DNA of 64,000 bases from Maricaulis sp034659015. Its GTDB lineage: Bacteria > Pseudomonadota > Alphaproteobacteria > Caulobacterales > Maricaulaceae. A model generated the notes under the pieces. The model did no database searches, was not told where the DNA came from, and saw only the letters and a list, made by a program, of their open reading frames with translations. The translations under genes were made by a program, and so were the position numbers. The first letter of the stretch is position 1; each line of letters starts with the position of its first letter. Below are positions 9,354 to 17,310 of this stretch, piece after piece. Where the stretch lies: positions 620,001 to 684,000 of the forward strand of contig JAYEGL010000001.1 in assembly GCA_034659015.1 (NCBI GenBank), in the 5' to 3' direction.

Positions 9354-10586
9354 TTATGCGACGGGTTTGCGGTAGGTGAACTGGCCCACATCGATGCGCC
9401 CGGCGGTGAAGCCGGCCTCGCAATAGGCGAGATAGAAGCGCCAGATGCGGTCGAAGCGCGCGTCGAAACCGAGCGTGCGGATCTCCGGCCAGGCGGCGCG
9501 GTAGGCGTCGTGCCAGGCAGCCAGGGTGCGCGCATAGCTCGGACCGAACATGGATGTGTCGGCCGGTTCCAGACCCACGCGTACGGCCTCCTCGTCCAGC
9601 CGCGAGGGCGGGGGCAGGATACCGCCGGGAAAGACGTATTTCTGGATAAAGTCCACCGACTTGCGATAGTGCTCGAAGAGGTCTTCGCGGATCGTGATGA
9701 TCTGCAGAGCGGCCCGGCCGCCCGGCTTCAGGCACGCCGCGACCTGCTCGAAATAGACCGGCCAGTTCTCCTCGCCGACCGCCTCGAACATCTCGATCGA
9801 GGCAATGGCATCGAACTGGTCGCGTTCGTCGCGATAATCCTGCATGCGGATATCGGCCCTGTCGCCCAGGCCGGCCTTGTCGAGGCGCGCGACGGCATAG
9901 TCGTGCTGTTCCTGTGACAGGGTCAGCCCGGTGACGTGACAGCCGAATTCCCCGATGGCGATCTCGGCGAAACCGCCCCAGCCGCAACCGATTTCCAGCA
10001 CCCGGTCGCCGGGTTTCAGCGCGAGCTGCTCGCAGATCCGCCGGTATTTGCGCGCCTGCGCGTCGGCCAGCGTGTCCCCGGCGGTCTCGAAGATACCGGA
10101 GGAATAGGTCATGCTCCCGTCGAGCCAGCGCTCGTAGAAACTGTTCCCCAGATCGTAGTGGAAGGAGATGTTGCGGCGGCTGCCGCGTTTGGTGTTGGCA
10201 TTCATCCAGTGCTGGATCTGCGCGAGGATACGGCTGGGACCGCGTCCGGCGCGGGCCGCTTCGATATCGTCGAGTTCGCCGGCGAGCGCGAGCAGCAGCG
10301 CCTGCAGGTCCGGCGTGTCCCATTCGCCGTGGATATAGCCTTCGGAAAAACCCAGCGCGCCGGAGCTGGCAATGCGCAGCAGGGCGTTCCACTTGCGGAT
10401 CGACCAGTCGGCCCGGTGCGCGGCATCGGCGGGCCCGCACTCGAAGCGGTAGCCGCCGGGCAGTTCGATGCGCAGGCGGCTGTGCGTGAGATCGGACAGG
10501 GCCTGGCGCAGCTTGGCCTTGGCATAGCGTTGCAGCCGGCTGGCGCGGCTCTCGATCGTGTCCGCAGACTGGGTCGAATAATCCAT
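9354..10586 (-). CDS. cfa: Cyclopropane-fatty-acyl-phospholipid synthase-family SAM methyltransferase
   Basis: 410 aa. The SAM-binding motif VLEIGCGWGGFAE lies near residues 196-208 (CGWGG at 201-205), preceded by the Cfa signature HYDLGNSFYERWLD and followed by GGRAALQIITI. The family transfers a methylene group from S-adenosylmethionine to unsaturated acyl chains of membrane phospholipids; related enzymes in sigmaE regulons instead make methylated precursors of furan fatty acids. The gene is third in a leftward operon with the FAD oxidoreductase and DUF1365 genes; its ATG shares one base with the DUF1365 stop (TAATG). The operon probably reads from the ECF-type promoter near 12.76-12.79 kb, linking it to RpoE-ChrR. 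Confidence 0.92.
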   Translation of the reverse strand: MDYSTQSADTIESRASRLQRYAKAKLRQALSDLTHSRLRIELPGGYRFECGPADAAHRADWSIRKWNALLRIASSGALGFSEGYIHGEWDTPDLQALLLALAGELDDIEAARAGRGPSRILAQIQHWMNANTKRGSRRNISFHYDLGNSFYERWLDGSMTYSSGIFETAGDTLADAQARKYRRICEQLALKPGDRVLEIGCGWGGFAEIAIGEFGCHVTGLTLSQEQHDYAVARLDKAGLGDRADIRMQDYRDERDQFDAIASIEMFEAVGEENWPVYFEQVAACLKPGGRAALQIITIREDLFEHYRKSVDFIQKYVFPGGILPPPSRLDEEAVRVGLEPADTSMFGPSYARTLAAWHDAYRAAWPEIRTLGFDARFDRIWRFYLAYCEAGFTAGRIDVGQFTYRKPVA

Positions 10587-11356
10587 TACAATCCTCGTGG
10601 CAGAGTGTCGGTACTCCCTCGACGCGGGGCATGAATCGGCAGGCCCTTGAGACGCAAGCTTAGCGCCTCGAACAGGATTCCGCCAACGGTCACGAGGGTG
10701 CTGAAGGGTTGTATGGCCTGGGCACGCCAGAGCGATCGCGTGGTGAGATTCCGCCGGCTGGCATTGAGGATAGCACCCATGACGCAGGCGTCGTCGCGAT
10801 AGTGACGGATACCCAGGCGCAGCGTCTCTTCGTCGCGGTCGAGCCGGAAGCGGTATTCGCCCTCCACCGGATTGAAGGGCGAGACGAAGAAGGTCTTCTG
10901 GCAGGAAAAGCGCAGCGGCGTCTTCGTGTCGTCCGGTACGGGAAAGGCATAGACCTGCCGACCGCCATGAAAATTCGCCACCTCGAAGAGAACCGCGGCG
11001 AGCCGGTCGTCGCGGTCGTGGCAGAAATAGAGCGAGACCGGGTTGAACACGAACCCCAGCACGCGCGGCGCCGCGAGAAGCTGGATGCGCCCCGGGTCGA
11101 GGCCGATCCCGTTCTGCTCGAGCCGGTCGCAGACCCAGTCGCGCAGGGAACCGTGGCCGCGGCCATGATCGGACGCGTGCTGGCTGACCGGCGCGAAACG
11201 GTCGAAGGCGAAGCCGAACACGCCCCGGCTGCGCCGCCGCGGGCCGTCAATATCGGCCAGGACGGAGACCATGCGATAACGCAGGCTGTGCCGTTTCGGG
11301 CGGTGCCGCACATGCCCGACATCGCCGACATAGATGGAGGCGGGGAGCGGCGTCAT
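10586..11356 (-). CDS. DUF1365 family protein
   Basis: 256 aa, of unknown biochemical function. The start at 11356 (MTPLPASIYVGDVGHVRH) overlaps the preceding stop (ATGA); the longer open frame upstream of it is arginine/proline-rich read-through and was discarded. Family features include an N-terminal H-rich segment HVRHRPKRHSLRYRM and the central VLGFVFNPVSLYFCHD, which is diagnostic for DUF1365. The family is consistently found between an amine-oxidase-like flavoprotein and a Cfa-like methyltransferase in alphaproteobacterial sigmaE-ChrR loci, so it probably takes part in membrane fatty-acid modification. That role is inferred from context, not shown by the sequence. Confidence 0.9.
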   Translation of the reverse strand: MTPLPASIYVGDVGHVRHRPKRHSLRYRMVSVLADIDGPRRRSRGVFGFAFDRFAPVSQHASDHGRGHGSLRDWVCDRLEQNGIGLDPGRIQLLAAPRVLGFVFNPVSLYFCHDRDDRLAAVLFEVANFHGGRQVYAFPVPDDTKTPLRFSCQKTFFVSPFNPVEGEYRFRLDRDEETLRLGIRHYRDDACVMGAILNASRRNLTTRSLWRAQAIQPFSTLVTVGGILFEALSLRLKGLPIHAPRRGSTDTLPRGL

Positions 11357-12708
11357 TCCGCAGCCATGGCCAGAGGTGCGGGATCGGCCGGGCGACCGGC
11401 CCGGGTCCAGGGGATGCGCCGGTCGCCCTCTGGGCAGGCCCAGGGGCGGCGCGGCGCACCGAGCGCCTCGGCCACGGCGAGGCCCGACTGAAGCCCGTCC
11501 TCGTGAAAACCCGACCCCAGCCAGGCGCCGCAATACCAGGTCTTGCGCCGGCCCTGGATCTCGCCGAAGCGCGGCTGGGAGGCGACGGCGGCACCGTCGA
11601 ATACCGGGTGATCGTAATGATCCGTGTGCAACACCTGCGCGGGGTCCGGTTCGATCTCCGGATTGAGCGTCACCAGAACGGGCGTGCGGGTTGGCAGGGG
11701 CTGCAGGGCATTCATCCAGTAGGTCAGGCTGATCCGGGTCGTGCTGTCAGCGCTGCGGCGCGATTCCAGATAGTTCCAGCTGGCCCAGGCATTGCGCCGG
11801 CGGGGCATCAGGCCGGTATCGGTGTGAAGCACGGCGGTGTTGGGCCGATAGCGGATCGAGCCGAGCAGGCTGGTCTCCATTGCGTCGGGCGCATCGAGCA
11901 GGGCGAGCGCCTGGTCGCTGTGGCAGGCGAACACAATCTGGTCGAACTGCGCCTCGCCGGCGCCGGTCGTCACACGCACGCCGGCGCCGGAGCGGTCGAT
12001 GGCGTGCACGGGTGTGGACAGGCAGAGCCGGCCCCGGAACGCCTCGGCCAGACGTTCGACATAGTGATGGCTTCCGCCCGTGACCGTCCGCCACTGGGGC
12101 CGGTCGGCGAGCTGTAGCAGGCCGTGATTGGTGAAGAATTCGAAGAATGAGCGGGCCGGATATCCGCGGATCTGGTCGACCGGAGAGGACCAGATTGCGG
12201 CGCACATCGGCAGGATGTGGTCCTCGCGGAAGGTGCTGGAATAGCCCTCGGACGCGAGGAAATCGTCGAGCGAGCGGACCTCGCCGGCATGGTCGCTGCG
12301 CCGCGCATGCCGGTGCAGCCGGAGAATGTCGCGGATCATGCGCCACATGCGCGGGCGCACTAGATTGCGCTTCTGGGCAAACAACCCGTCCGGATTGGAG
12401 GAGTATTCGAAGCGTCCGCCTTCCAGCGAGGCCGCGAAGGACATGTTGCTGCGTGCGGTCTCGACGCCGAAATGCTCCAGCATGGGCGTGAAGTTGGGGT
12501 AGTTGCGCGGGTTGAAGACGATAAAACCGGTATCGACATCGACGTCCTGGCCGCCGACTTCGGCGCGCACGGTGTGGGCATGGCCGCCGGGCCGGGCGGC
12601 GGCCTCGAACAGCGTCACGTCATGGCGGAGCGACAGCCTCCAGGCGGCGGACAGGCCGGCAATGCCCGAGCCGATGACGGCGATTTTCTGTCCTGTGGGA
12701 ACGGCCAT
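11353..12708 (-). CDS. FAD-dependent amine-oxidase-like flavoprotein of the sigmaE lipid operon
   Basis: 451 aa. The N-terminal Rossmann motif IAVIGSGIAGLSAAWRL and the second FAD segment PGGHAHTV place it in the NAD(P)-binding/amine oxidase superfamily. The C-terminal FAD-contact segment is CGAWLGSGFHEDGLQSG. Members of this subgroup are often annotated as dehydrogenase or cyclopropane-fatty-acid-associated protein. It is the first gene of the leftward three-gene operon and begins 51 bp downstream of the predicted ECF -10 element on this strand. Given its neighbours it probably oxidises or desaturates modified acyl chains, but the substrate is not evident from sequence. Confidence 0.88.
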   Translation of the reverse strand: MAVPTGQKIAVIGSGIAGLSAAWRLSLRHDVTLFEAAARPGGHAHTVRAEVGGQDVDVDTGFIVFNPRNYPNFTPMLEHFGVETARSNMSFAASLEGGRFEYSSNPDGLFAQKRNLVRPRMWRMIRDILRLHRHARRSDHAGEVRSLDDFLASEGYSSTFREDHILPMCAAIWSSPVDQIRGYPARSFFEFFTNHGLLQLADRPQWRTVTGGSHHYVERLAEAFRGRLCLSTPVHAIDRSGAGVRVTTGAGEAQFDQIVFACHSDQALALLDAPDAMETSLLGSIRYRPNTAVLHTDTGLMPRRRNAWASWNYLESRRSADSTTRISLTYWMNALQPLPTRTPVLVTLNPEIEPDPAQVLHTDHYDHPVFDGAAVASQPRFGEIQGRRKTWYCGAWLGSGFHEDGLQSGLAVAEALGAPRRPWACPEGDRRIPWTRAGRPADPAPLAMAAE

Positions 12709-12758
12709 GCGAACTTCCTCTGCATGGCGGCCGGGTGAATGGCCGCGTCATTTGTAGG

Positions 12759-12788
12759 GAGTTACGAGCAGGTCTGGATGACGGATCA
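12759..12788 (-). promoter_or_regulatory. Predicted ECF (RpoE/ECF11-type) promoter of the FAD-DUF1365-cfa operon
   Basis: Read on the minus strand, TGATCC occupies 12788-12783, followed by an 18-nt spacer and TAACTC at 12764-12759. TGATCC with a TA-rich -10 about 16-18 nt away is the RpoE promoter pattern of alphaproteobacterial ChrR-controlled sigma factors. It points at the FAD gene start 51 bp downstream. Prediction from pattern only. Confidence 0.65.
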
Positions 12789-12806
12789 CTGAACCGGCGG
12801 TGATCC
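12783..12806. promoter_or_regulatory. Perfect 7-bp inverted repeat formed by two divergent -35 elements
   Basis: GGATCAC at 12783-12789 and GTGATCC at 12800-12806 are exact reverse complements separated by 10 bp. The arms contain the -35 hexamers of the two divergent ECF promoters, so both promoters are built back to back from one palindrome. Confidence 0.7.
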
Positions 12807-12830
12807 GCCTGGATGGTGGCATCGTAGAGC
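12801..12830 (+). promoter_or_regulatory. Predicted autoregulatory ECF promoter of rpoE-chrR
   Basis: TGATCC at 12801-12806, an 18-nt spacer, then TAGAGC at 12825-12830. Same geometry as the divergent promoter. It lies about 75 bp upstream of the chosen sigma-factor start and implies positive autoregulation. Its presence inside the longer open frame argues against a start at 12800. Confidence 0.6.
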
Positions 12831-12904
12831 GAAGCATGTACGTTGCCGTTCATACCGAGCCTGCAAGGGCGCGCTGCGAAGCGATCAAGAGCGGGAAGGC
12901 ACGC

Positions 12905-13489
12905 ATGACGCATGGATCCGACCGTGTACGGTCTACGTCCGACACGGCACGGCTTGCAGGCCTGCTGGACAAGGTCGGCCGGAACCGGGACGGGGATGCG
13001 TTTCGGGCCCTGTTCGATCATTTCGCGCCGCGTGTCCGGAGCTTCCTGATCAAACGGCGTGTTGCGCCGGCGCAGGCGGACGACATGACCCAGGACGTGA
13101 TGCTGGCGATCTGGCGCCGGGCGTCGAGCTACGACCCGGCCAAGGCGTCGGCGGCAACCTGGATCTACACGATCGCGCGCAACGTGCACATCGATCACTA
13201 TCGCAAGGTGATGCGGGCCCGGAAGGTGGACGAGAACGATCCCCAGTTCCTGCCGCCCGAACACCCGCTGCCCGACGATCTCTACGAACGGTCCGAAGCC
13301 AGCGAGAGCGTGGCGGATGCCATGGCAGGGCTGCCGGACGACCAGAAGGAAGTGCTGCGGCTGGCCTTCACCGAAGGCCTCTCCCACAGCGAGATCGCGG
13401 ACCGGCTCGCGGTGCCTCTGGGGACCGTGAAGTCGCGCGTCAGGCTTGCGATGAACAAGTTGAGACAAGGTCTTGGAGAGTGGAAATGA
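12905..13489 (+). CDS. rpoE: ECF RNA polymerase sigma factor, RpoE/ECF11 type
   Basis: 194 aa from ATG 12905, preceded by GGGAAGG at 12893-12899. The sigma-2 region is visible as AQADDMTQDVMLAIWRRA followed by SAATWIYTIARNVHIDHYRK. The sigma-4 helix-turn-helix appears as GLSHSEIADRLAVPLGTVKSR. It directs transcription of a membrane-stress or singlet-oxygen type regulon when released by the downstream ChrR-like anti-sigma factor, whose ATG overlaps its stop (ATGA). The frame is open further upstream to 12800, but that start would lie inside the predicted promoter. The divergent FAD-DUF1365-cfa operon is the likely local target. Confidence 0.93.
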   Translation: MTHGSDRVRSTSDTARLAGLLDKVGRNRDGDAFRALFDHFAPRVRSFLIKRRVAPAQADDMTQDVMLAIWRRASSYDPAKASAATWIYTIARNVHIDHYRKVMRARKVDENDPQFLPPEHPLPDDLYERSEASESVADAMAGLPDDQKEVLRLAFTEGLSHSEIADRLAVPLGTVKSRVRLAMNKLRQGLGEWK

Positions 13490-14160
13490 CCCAGCGCGGT
13501 CATGTTTTGGACGATACCTGGTATCTTGATTACGCCACCGGTGCGCTCGGCACCGAGGCGCAGGATGTGATGATGGCTTCGCACGTGGAGCTGTCCGGTG
13601 AAGCGCGGGCGCGTATCGATGCGCTCGAGACGTTTGGCGGTGGTTTCCTGGAATCCGCTGATGCCGGCTCTGGTGAATTGCCCTTCAGTGCAGACGATAT
13701 CCTGCTCCGGGATGCGGCCGAGCCCGCCGTTCCGGATCAGGAGGATCGACCGGCCGCCATCGGCGTCGAGGACGGGCTGCCCCTTCCGGAGGCGCTGCGC
13801 GACTATCTCGACCGCACCGGAACGCCGGTTCGCTGGGGTTTCCTCGGCCCCGGCCTGCGCAAGGCGATCCTGTGGACCGGCGAGCACGGCGAACGCCTGT
13901 GGTTGTTGCGCGCCCAGCCGGGCGTGGCGATCCCGCAGCACGGGCACCGCGGGTCCGAGCTGACCCTCGTTCTCAAGGGGAGTTTCTGGGACGGCGACCA
14001 GCAATACATGCCCGGGGATGTCGAGGAAGCCCATGAGGGCGTGGAGCACGACATCCGCATCGATGAGGGCGGCGAGTGCATCTGTCTCGCCCTGACCGAG
14101 GGCAAGCTGCGTTTCGACAGCCCGCTGCTGCGGGCCTTCCAGGTCTTCACCGGCATGTAG
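13486..14160 (+). CDS. chrR: ChrR-family cupin anti-sigma factor lacking the two zinc-site cysteines
   Basis: 224 aa from ATG 13486 (GGAGAG just upstream; an in-frame GTG at 13480 is less likely). The N-terminal anti-sigma domain aligns with ChrR: H6 in TQRGHVLDDTW and H33 in MASHVELSGEAR. In characterised ChrR the site is completed by Cys at +4 and +7 from the second His. Here those positions are Ser37 and Ala40, so the canonical His2-Cys2 zinc site is incomplete. The C-terminal cupin is intact, with metal-ligand-like residues in IPQHGHRGSELTLVL, PGD and EGVEHDI. It is translationally coupled to rpoE, which it should hold inactive until the inducing signal arrives. How the anti-sigma fold is stabilised without the cysteines is open. 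Confidence 0.88.
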   Translation: MTQRGHVLDDTWYLDYATGALGTEAQDVMMASHVELSGEARARIDALETFGGGFLESADAGSGELPFSADDILLRDAAEPAVPDQEDRPAAIGVEDGLPLPEALRDYLDRTGTPVRWGFLGPGLRKAILWTGEHGERLWLLRAQPGVAIPQHGHRGSELTLVLKGSFWDGDQQYMPGDVEEAHEGVEHDIRIDEGGECICLALTEGKLRFDSPLLRAFQVFTGM

Positions 14161-14280
14161 TTGATCCGCATGCGTGCGGTTGCCGGGGCGCGTGCAGTTG
14201 TCCCGCAGGCCCAAGCGTCTATGCTGCGTTTGCGCTACCATACGGTCAGCCAGAAACGCCAGAGCCGGGCAGCCGTCACG

Positions 14281-15345
14281 ATGAGTGCGAAAACGCGGGC
14301 CAACAAGCAATTCGGGGCGACCATCAAGGATGTTGCCCAGGCCGCCGGCGTTTCGGCGATGACGGTGTCGCGTGTGCTCAATGGCGAGCAGAATGTGCGG
14401 CCGGAAACGCGCGACCGCGTCAAGGCAGCGATCCGGGACTTGCGCTACCGGCCCAACATGTCGGCGCGCAGCCTGGCGCGGGCCAACACCTATTTCATCG
14501 GTCTCCTCTACGACAATCCCAGTGCCGGCTATATTTCCGAGCTTCTCATCGGGGCGCTGAACCGTTGCCGCATTGCCGGCTATCACCTCGTCGTGGAGAG
14601 TTGCGGTTCCGCCGACCAGGCGTGGGACAGCGCCATCGGCGAGATGCTCGAAACCTCCAATTTCGACGGCGTGATCATTCCTCCGCCGGTGTGTGACAAT
14701 GCCGCCGTGCTCGATGCCGTGGATGCGGCGGACCTGCCGCATGTGCGCATTTCCCCGGATGGCGATCGCGAACGCGGCCCGCACATCGTCACCGACGACC
14801 GGGCTGCGGCGCGGCGCATGACGGAATACCTGCTGGAACTCGGCCATCGCCGGATCGGCTTTATCGGCGGACCGGAAGGCCATCGCGCCAGCCGCGAGCG
14901 TCAGGAGGGGCATTGCGAGGCCCTGCAGTCGGCCGGCCTCGCCGTCGATCTCGCGCTGATCCAGGCGGGCGCCTTCAACTATCGCTCCGGATTGCAGGCG
15001 GCCGACACGCTGCTGGCGCTGGACGACCGGCCGACGGCGATTTTCGCGTCCAACGACGACATGGCCGTGGCCGTGATTGCCCAGGCGCACCGCCTGTCGC
15101 TCGCCGTGCCGGACCAGTTGAGCGTTGCGGGGTTCGACGACACCCAGAGCGCAACGGCGGTCTGGCCGCAGCTGACAACGGTGCGCCAGCCCATCTCGCG
15201 CATGGCGGCCGACGCTGTCGACCTGCTGGCCGATTGCCTCGACCGTCAGCGCGCGGGCGAGACCGGTTGTCCGCCGGAGCGGCGGGAAATCGGCTCGGAC
15301 ATCGTCGTTCGCGAGTCCTCCGCGCCGCCGCCGGTGCGGGGATGA
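14281..15345 (+). CDS. LacI-family transcriptional regulator
   Basis: 354 aa from ATG 14281. The N-terminal helix-turn-helix TIKDVAQAAGVSAMTVSRVL and hinge RPNMSARSLARANT are standard for LacI/GalR proteins. A periplasmic-binding-protein-like ligand domain follows, with FIGLLYDNPSAGY, GHRRIGFIGG and PTAIFASNDDMAVAV. A longer frame from 14161 exists, but the helix-turn-helix sits close to the chosen start as in most family members. It is a dimeric DNA-binding repressor that probably senses a sugar or related small molecule. No sugar-utilisation gene is adjacent and the gene stands alone between chrR and the Hpt module, so its target lies elsewhere or is itself. Confidence 0.93.
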   Translation: MSAKTRANKQFGATIKDVAQAAGVSAMTVSRVLNGEQNVRPETRDRVKAAIRDLRYRPNMSARSLARANTYFIGLLYDNPSAGYISELLIGALNRCRIAGYHLVVESCGSADQAWDSAIGEMLETSNFDGVIIPPPVCDNAAVLDAVDAADLPHVRISPDGDRERGPHIVTDDRAAARRMTEYLLELGHRRIGFIGGPEGHRASRERQEGHCEALQSAGLAVDLALIQAGAFNYRSGLQAADTLLALDDRPTAIFASNDDMAVAVIAQAHRLSLAVPDQLSVAGFDDTQSATAVWPQLTTVRQPISRMAADAVDLLADCLDRQRAGETGCPPERREIGSDIVVRESSAPPPVRG

Positions 15346-15421
15346 GTGCAGACCGCTTGCCCGCATGGCGATCTGGTGACTAAAGTCGCGCCGCTTCAAG
15401 CCTATGCATCGCGGAGTAGGA

Positions 15422-15751
15422 ATGTCCGACTGGCGTGAAAAGCCTGAAATCGATACGGCCGCCATCCAGGCTCTGGTTGGCGCCGTCGGCGAGACGGTGT
15501 TCCGGGACATGCGTGTCCAGTTCATCGCCGATCTGAAACGGCTGGTGGAGACCTACTGGGCGGCGCTCGACCGGGGCGAACCGGCCGAGGCCCGCGCCAC
15601 GGCCCACGCCCTCAAGGGCGCGGCCGCCAATATCGGCCTGACCCGTCTTTCGGCGCTGGCGTCCGAGCTGGAAGCCAATGGCGACCAGGCCAGCGATGCC
15701 CTCAACGCCGAGCTGGACGTCGCCATAGGCCGTCTCAAGGACGCGGTGTGA
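15422..15751 (+). CDS. Histidine phosphotransfer (Hpt) domain protein
   Basis: 109 aa, single-domain protein from ATG 15422 with GGAGTAGGA just upstream. The conserved phospho-accepting histidine is H62 in ATAHALKGAAANIGL. Stand-alone Hpt proteins relay phosphate between a sensor kinase and response regulators in the cytoplasm. The next genes encode a STAS protein, a receiver-phosphatase and a histidine-kinase-like ATPase, an arrangement similar to the HptB-HsbR-HsbA pathway of Pseudomonas. H62 is therefore predicted to phosphorylate D68 of the downstream REC-PP2C protein. No cognate sensor kinase is encoded nearby. Confidence 0.92.
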   Translation: MSDWREKPEIDTAAIQALVGAVGETVFRDMRVQFIADLKRLVETYWAALDRGEPAEARATAHALKGAAANIGLTRLSALASELEANGDQASDALNAELDVAIGRLKDAV

Positions 15752-15815
15752 TCCGCACCCGTCCCGGGCCGGCCGGTCGGCGAGAGGCCGGTCATCGAGA
15801 GGTTGGGGAGTGAGA

Positions 15816-16118
15816 ATGGAATACCGATCCGAATTTTCAGGCGATCCGCTCGTCGTGGAGATCCAGGGCGTTCTGACCTTCGACGATCACGAACGGTTTC
15901 GCGAACTGGCGGCGGCCGTCGCCGACAGCGAGGCGGCAACGGTGGTGCTCGACCTGTCCGGCCTGACAATGATCGATTCCGCCGGCATCGGCATGCTGAT
16001 CATGACCAATGACCGGGTCGTCAAGCGCGGCAAGACGCTGCGCCTGCGCGGGGTGCAGGGACAGGTCGCCAAAGTGGTGGAGCTTTCCCGGATCGAACAG
16101 CTCATCCCGGTCGACTGA
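15816..16118 (+). CDS. STAS-domain anti-sigma-factor antagonist (SpoIIAA/HsbA-like)
   Basis: 100 aa from ATG 15816; GGGGAG at 15806-15811 is the ribosome binding site, and an in-frame GTG at 15810 overlaps it. The fold is a single STAS domain. The phosphorylatable serine is predicted as S55 in LTMIDSAGIGMLIM, the position equivalent to the switch serine of SpoIIAA-type antagonists. In partner switching the dephosphorylated form binds a kinase or target protein. The immediately downstream genes encode a PP2C phosphatase and a HATPase that could dephosphorylate and phosphorylate it. Confidence 0.92.
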   Translation: MEYRSEFSGDPLVVEIQGVLTFDDHERFRELAAAVADSEAATVVLDLSGLTMIDSAGIGMLIMTNDRVVKRGKTLRLRGVQGQVAKVVELSRIEQLIPVD

Positions 16119-16125
16119 GGCGCGG

Positions 16126-17310
16126 ATGGACGACACGCCATCACAGACGGGTCTGTCGCCGGCGGACCGCGGCGCCCGCATTCTCGTCGTCGACGACCAG
16201 CCGTCCTCGCGCGCGCTGATCGGGTCCTTGCTGAAGGCCGAGGGCTATTCCCGCCTGGCCTATGCCGGCGACGGTGTGGCGGCGATGGACTGGCTGGCCG
16301 AAAACGAGGCCGACATGATCATCCTCGATATACGCATGCCGCGCATGGACGGGTTCGAGGTGTGCCGGGCGGTGCGCGGGCGGCTGGGCCGGACCATGCC
16401 GATCCTGGTGCAGACCGGTGTCCAGGAGGCCGACAGCCGCGTCGAGGCGTTCCGGGCCGGCGCGTCGGACATCGTCGCCAAGCCGGTCAATGCCGGCGAG
16501 CTGGTCTCCCGGGTGCGACTTCATCTGGAGCGCCGTCAGATGATCCATCGCCTGCAGCGCTATCAGGACCGGATGGAGGACGAGCTGCGCGCGGCCCAGT
16601 CCATGCAGCTGGATCTTCTGCCCGGGCCGGCGGATATCGACGCCATCGTGCGCCCGCGCGGCGGGTCGCTGACAGCCTTCTACCGGGCTTCGCATATGCT
16701 CGGCGGAGATCTCTGGCAGGTCTTCCCGGTCGACGAGACCCGCTTCGGCATCTTCATGGTCGACCTCTCGGGGCACGGCGTATCCGCGGCGATCAACGCC
16801 TTCCGGGTTCACATGATCACGGCCGGACTGTCCGCCGAGCGGCACGATCCGGCCCAATGGCTCGCCGCGCTCAATCGCAGGCTGGCGCCGATCCTGCCGG
16901 TCGAGCATTTCGCCACGGCCTTTTATGCCGTGATCGATCCCGGTGCCGGCCGGCTGCATTATGCCGCAGCGGGCGCGCCGCCGCCGCTGCTTCTGCGTGC
17001 AGACGGGAGCTGGGAGGCGCTCTGCGGTGGCGGGCTCATCCTGGGATGCCTTGCGGACGCGGCCTACGAGACGCATGCGATGGACCTGTCGCCAGGCGAC
17101 CGCCTCTTCGCCTACAGTGATGCGCTCTGCGAGGATTTCGAGCAGCCCGACCGCTCGCTGGATGCCGGCGAGATCGCCGAAGCCGTGCAGGCCGAGGCCG
17201 GAGGCGGCGAGGCTTTCGCGGATCGCCTCATCGCCCGGCTCTTCGGCCGGGCGGATCCCGATTTCCGGGATGACCTGACCTTCCTTCTCGTCGGAATGAC
17301 ACCGTCATGA
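16126..17310 (+). CDS. Receiver-PP2C serine phosphatase (RsbU/HsbR-like response regulator)
   Basis: 394 aa from ATG 16126, 7 bp after the STAS stop. The receiver domain (residues about 18-135) has the acidic pocket D23-D24, phospho-acceptor D68 in MIILDIRMPRMDG and the conserved lysine K120 in VAKPV. A short coiled linker (about 140-175) precedes a SpoIIE-type PP2C domain with GGDLWQVF, FMVDLSGHGVSAA and LFAYSDALCED, which provide the metal-binding aspartates. It should dephosphorylate the STAS serine when its receiver is phosphorylated via the Hpt protein. The stop overlaps the next ATG (ATGA). The Pseudomonas counterpart HsbR carries its kinase domain on the same chain, while here it is a separate gene. 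Confidence 0.92.
   Translation: MDDTPSQTGLSPADRGARILVVDDQPSSRALIGSLLKAEGYSRLAYAGDGVAAMDWLAENEADMIILDIRMPRMDGFEVCRAVRGRLGRTMPILVQTGVQEADSRVEAFRAGASDIVAKPVNAGELVSRVRLHLERRQMIHRLQRYQDRMEDELRAAQSMQLDLLPGPADIDAIVRPRGGSLTAFYRASHMLGGDLWQVFPVDETRFGIFMVDLSGHGVSAAINAFRVHMITAGLSAERHDPAQWLAALNRRLAPILPVEHFATAFYAVIDPGAGRLHYAAAGAPPPLLLRADGSWEALCGGGLILGCLADAAYETHAMDLSPGDRLFAYSDALCEDFEQPDRSLDAGEIAEAVQAEAGGGEAFADRLIARLFGRADPDFRDDLTFLLVGMTPS

Noticed and set aside
12800..12904. Upstream extension of the sigma-factor gene to a GTG at 12800
   Set aside because: The extension would cover the predicted sigmaE promoter; ATG 12905 has a good ribosome binding site and gives normal ECF length.
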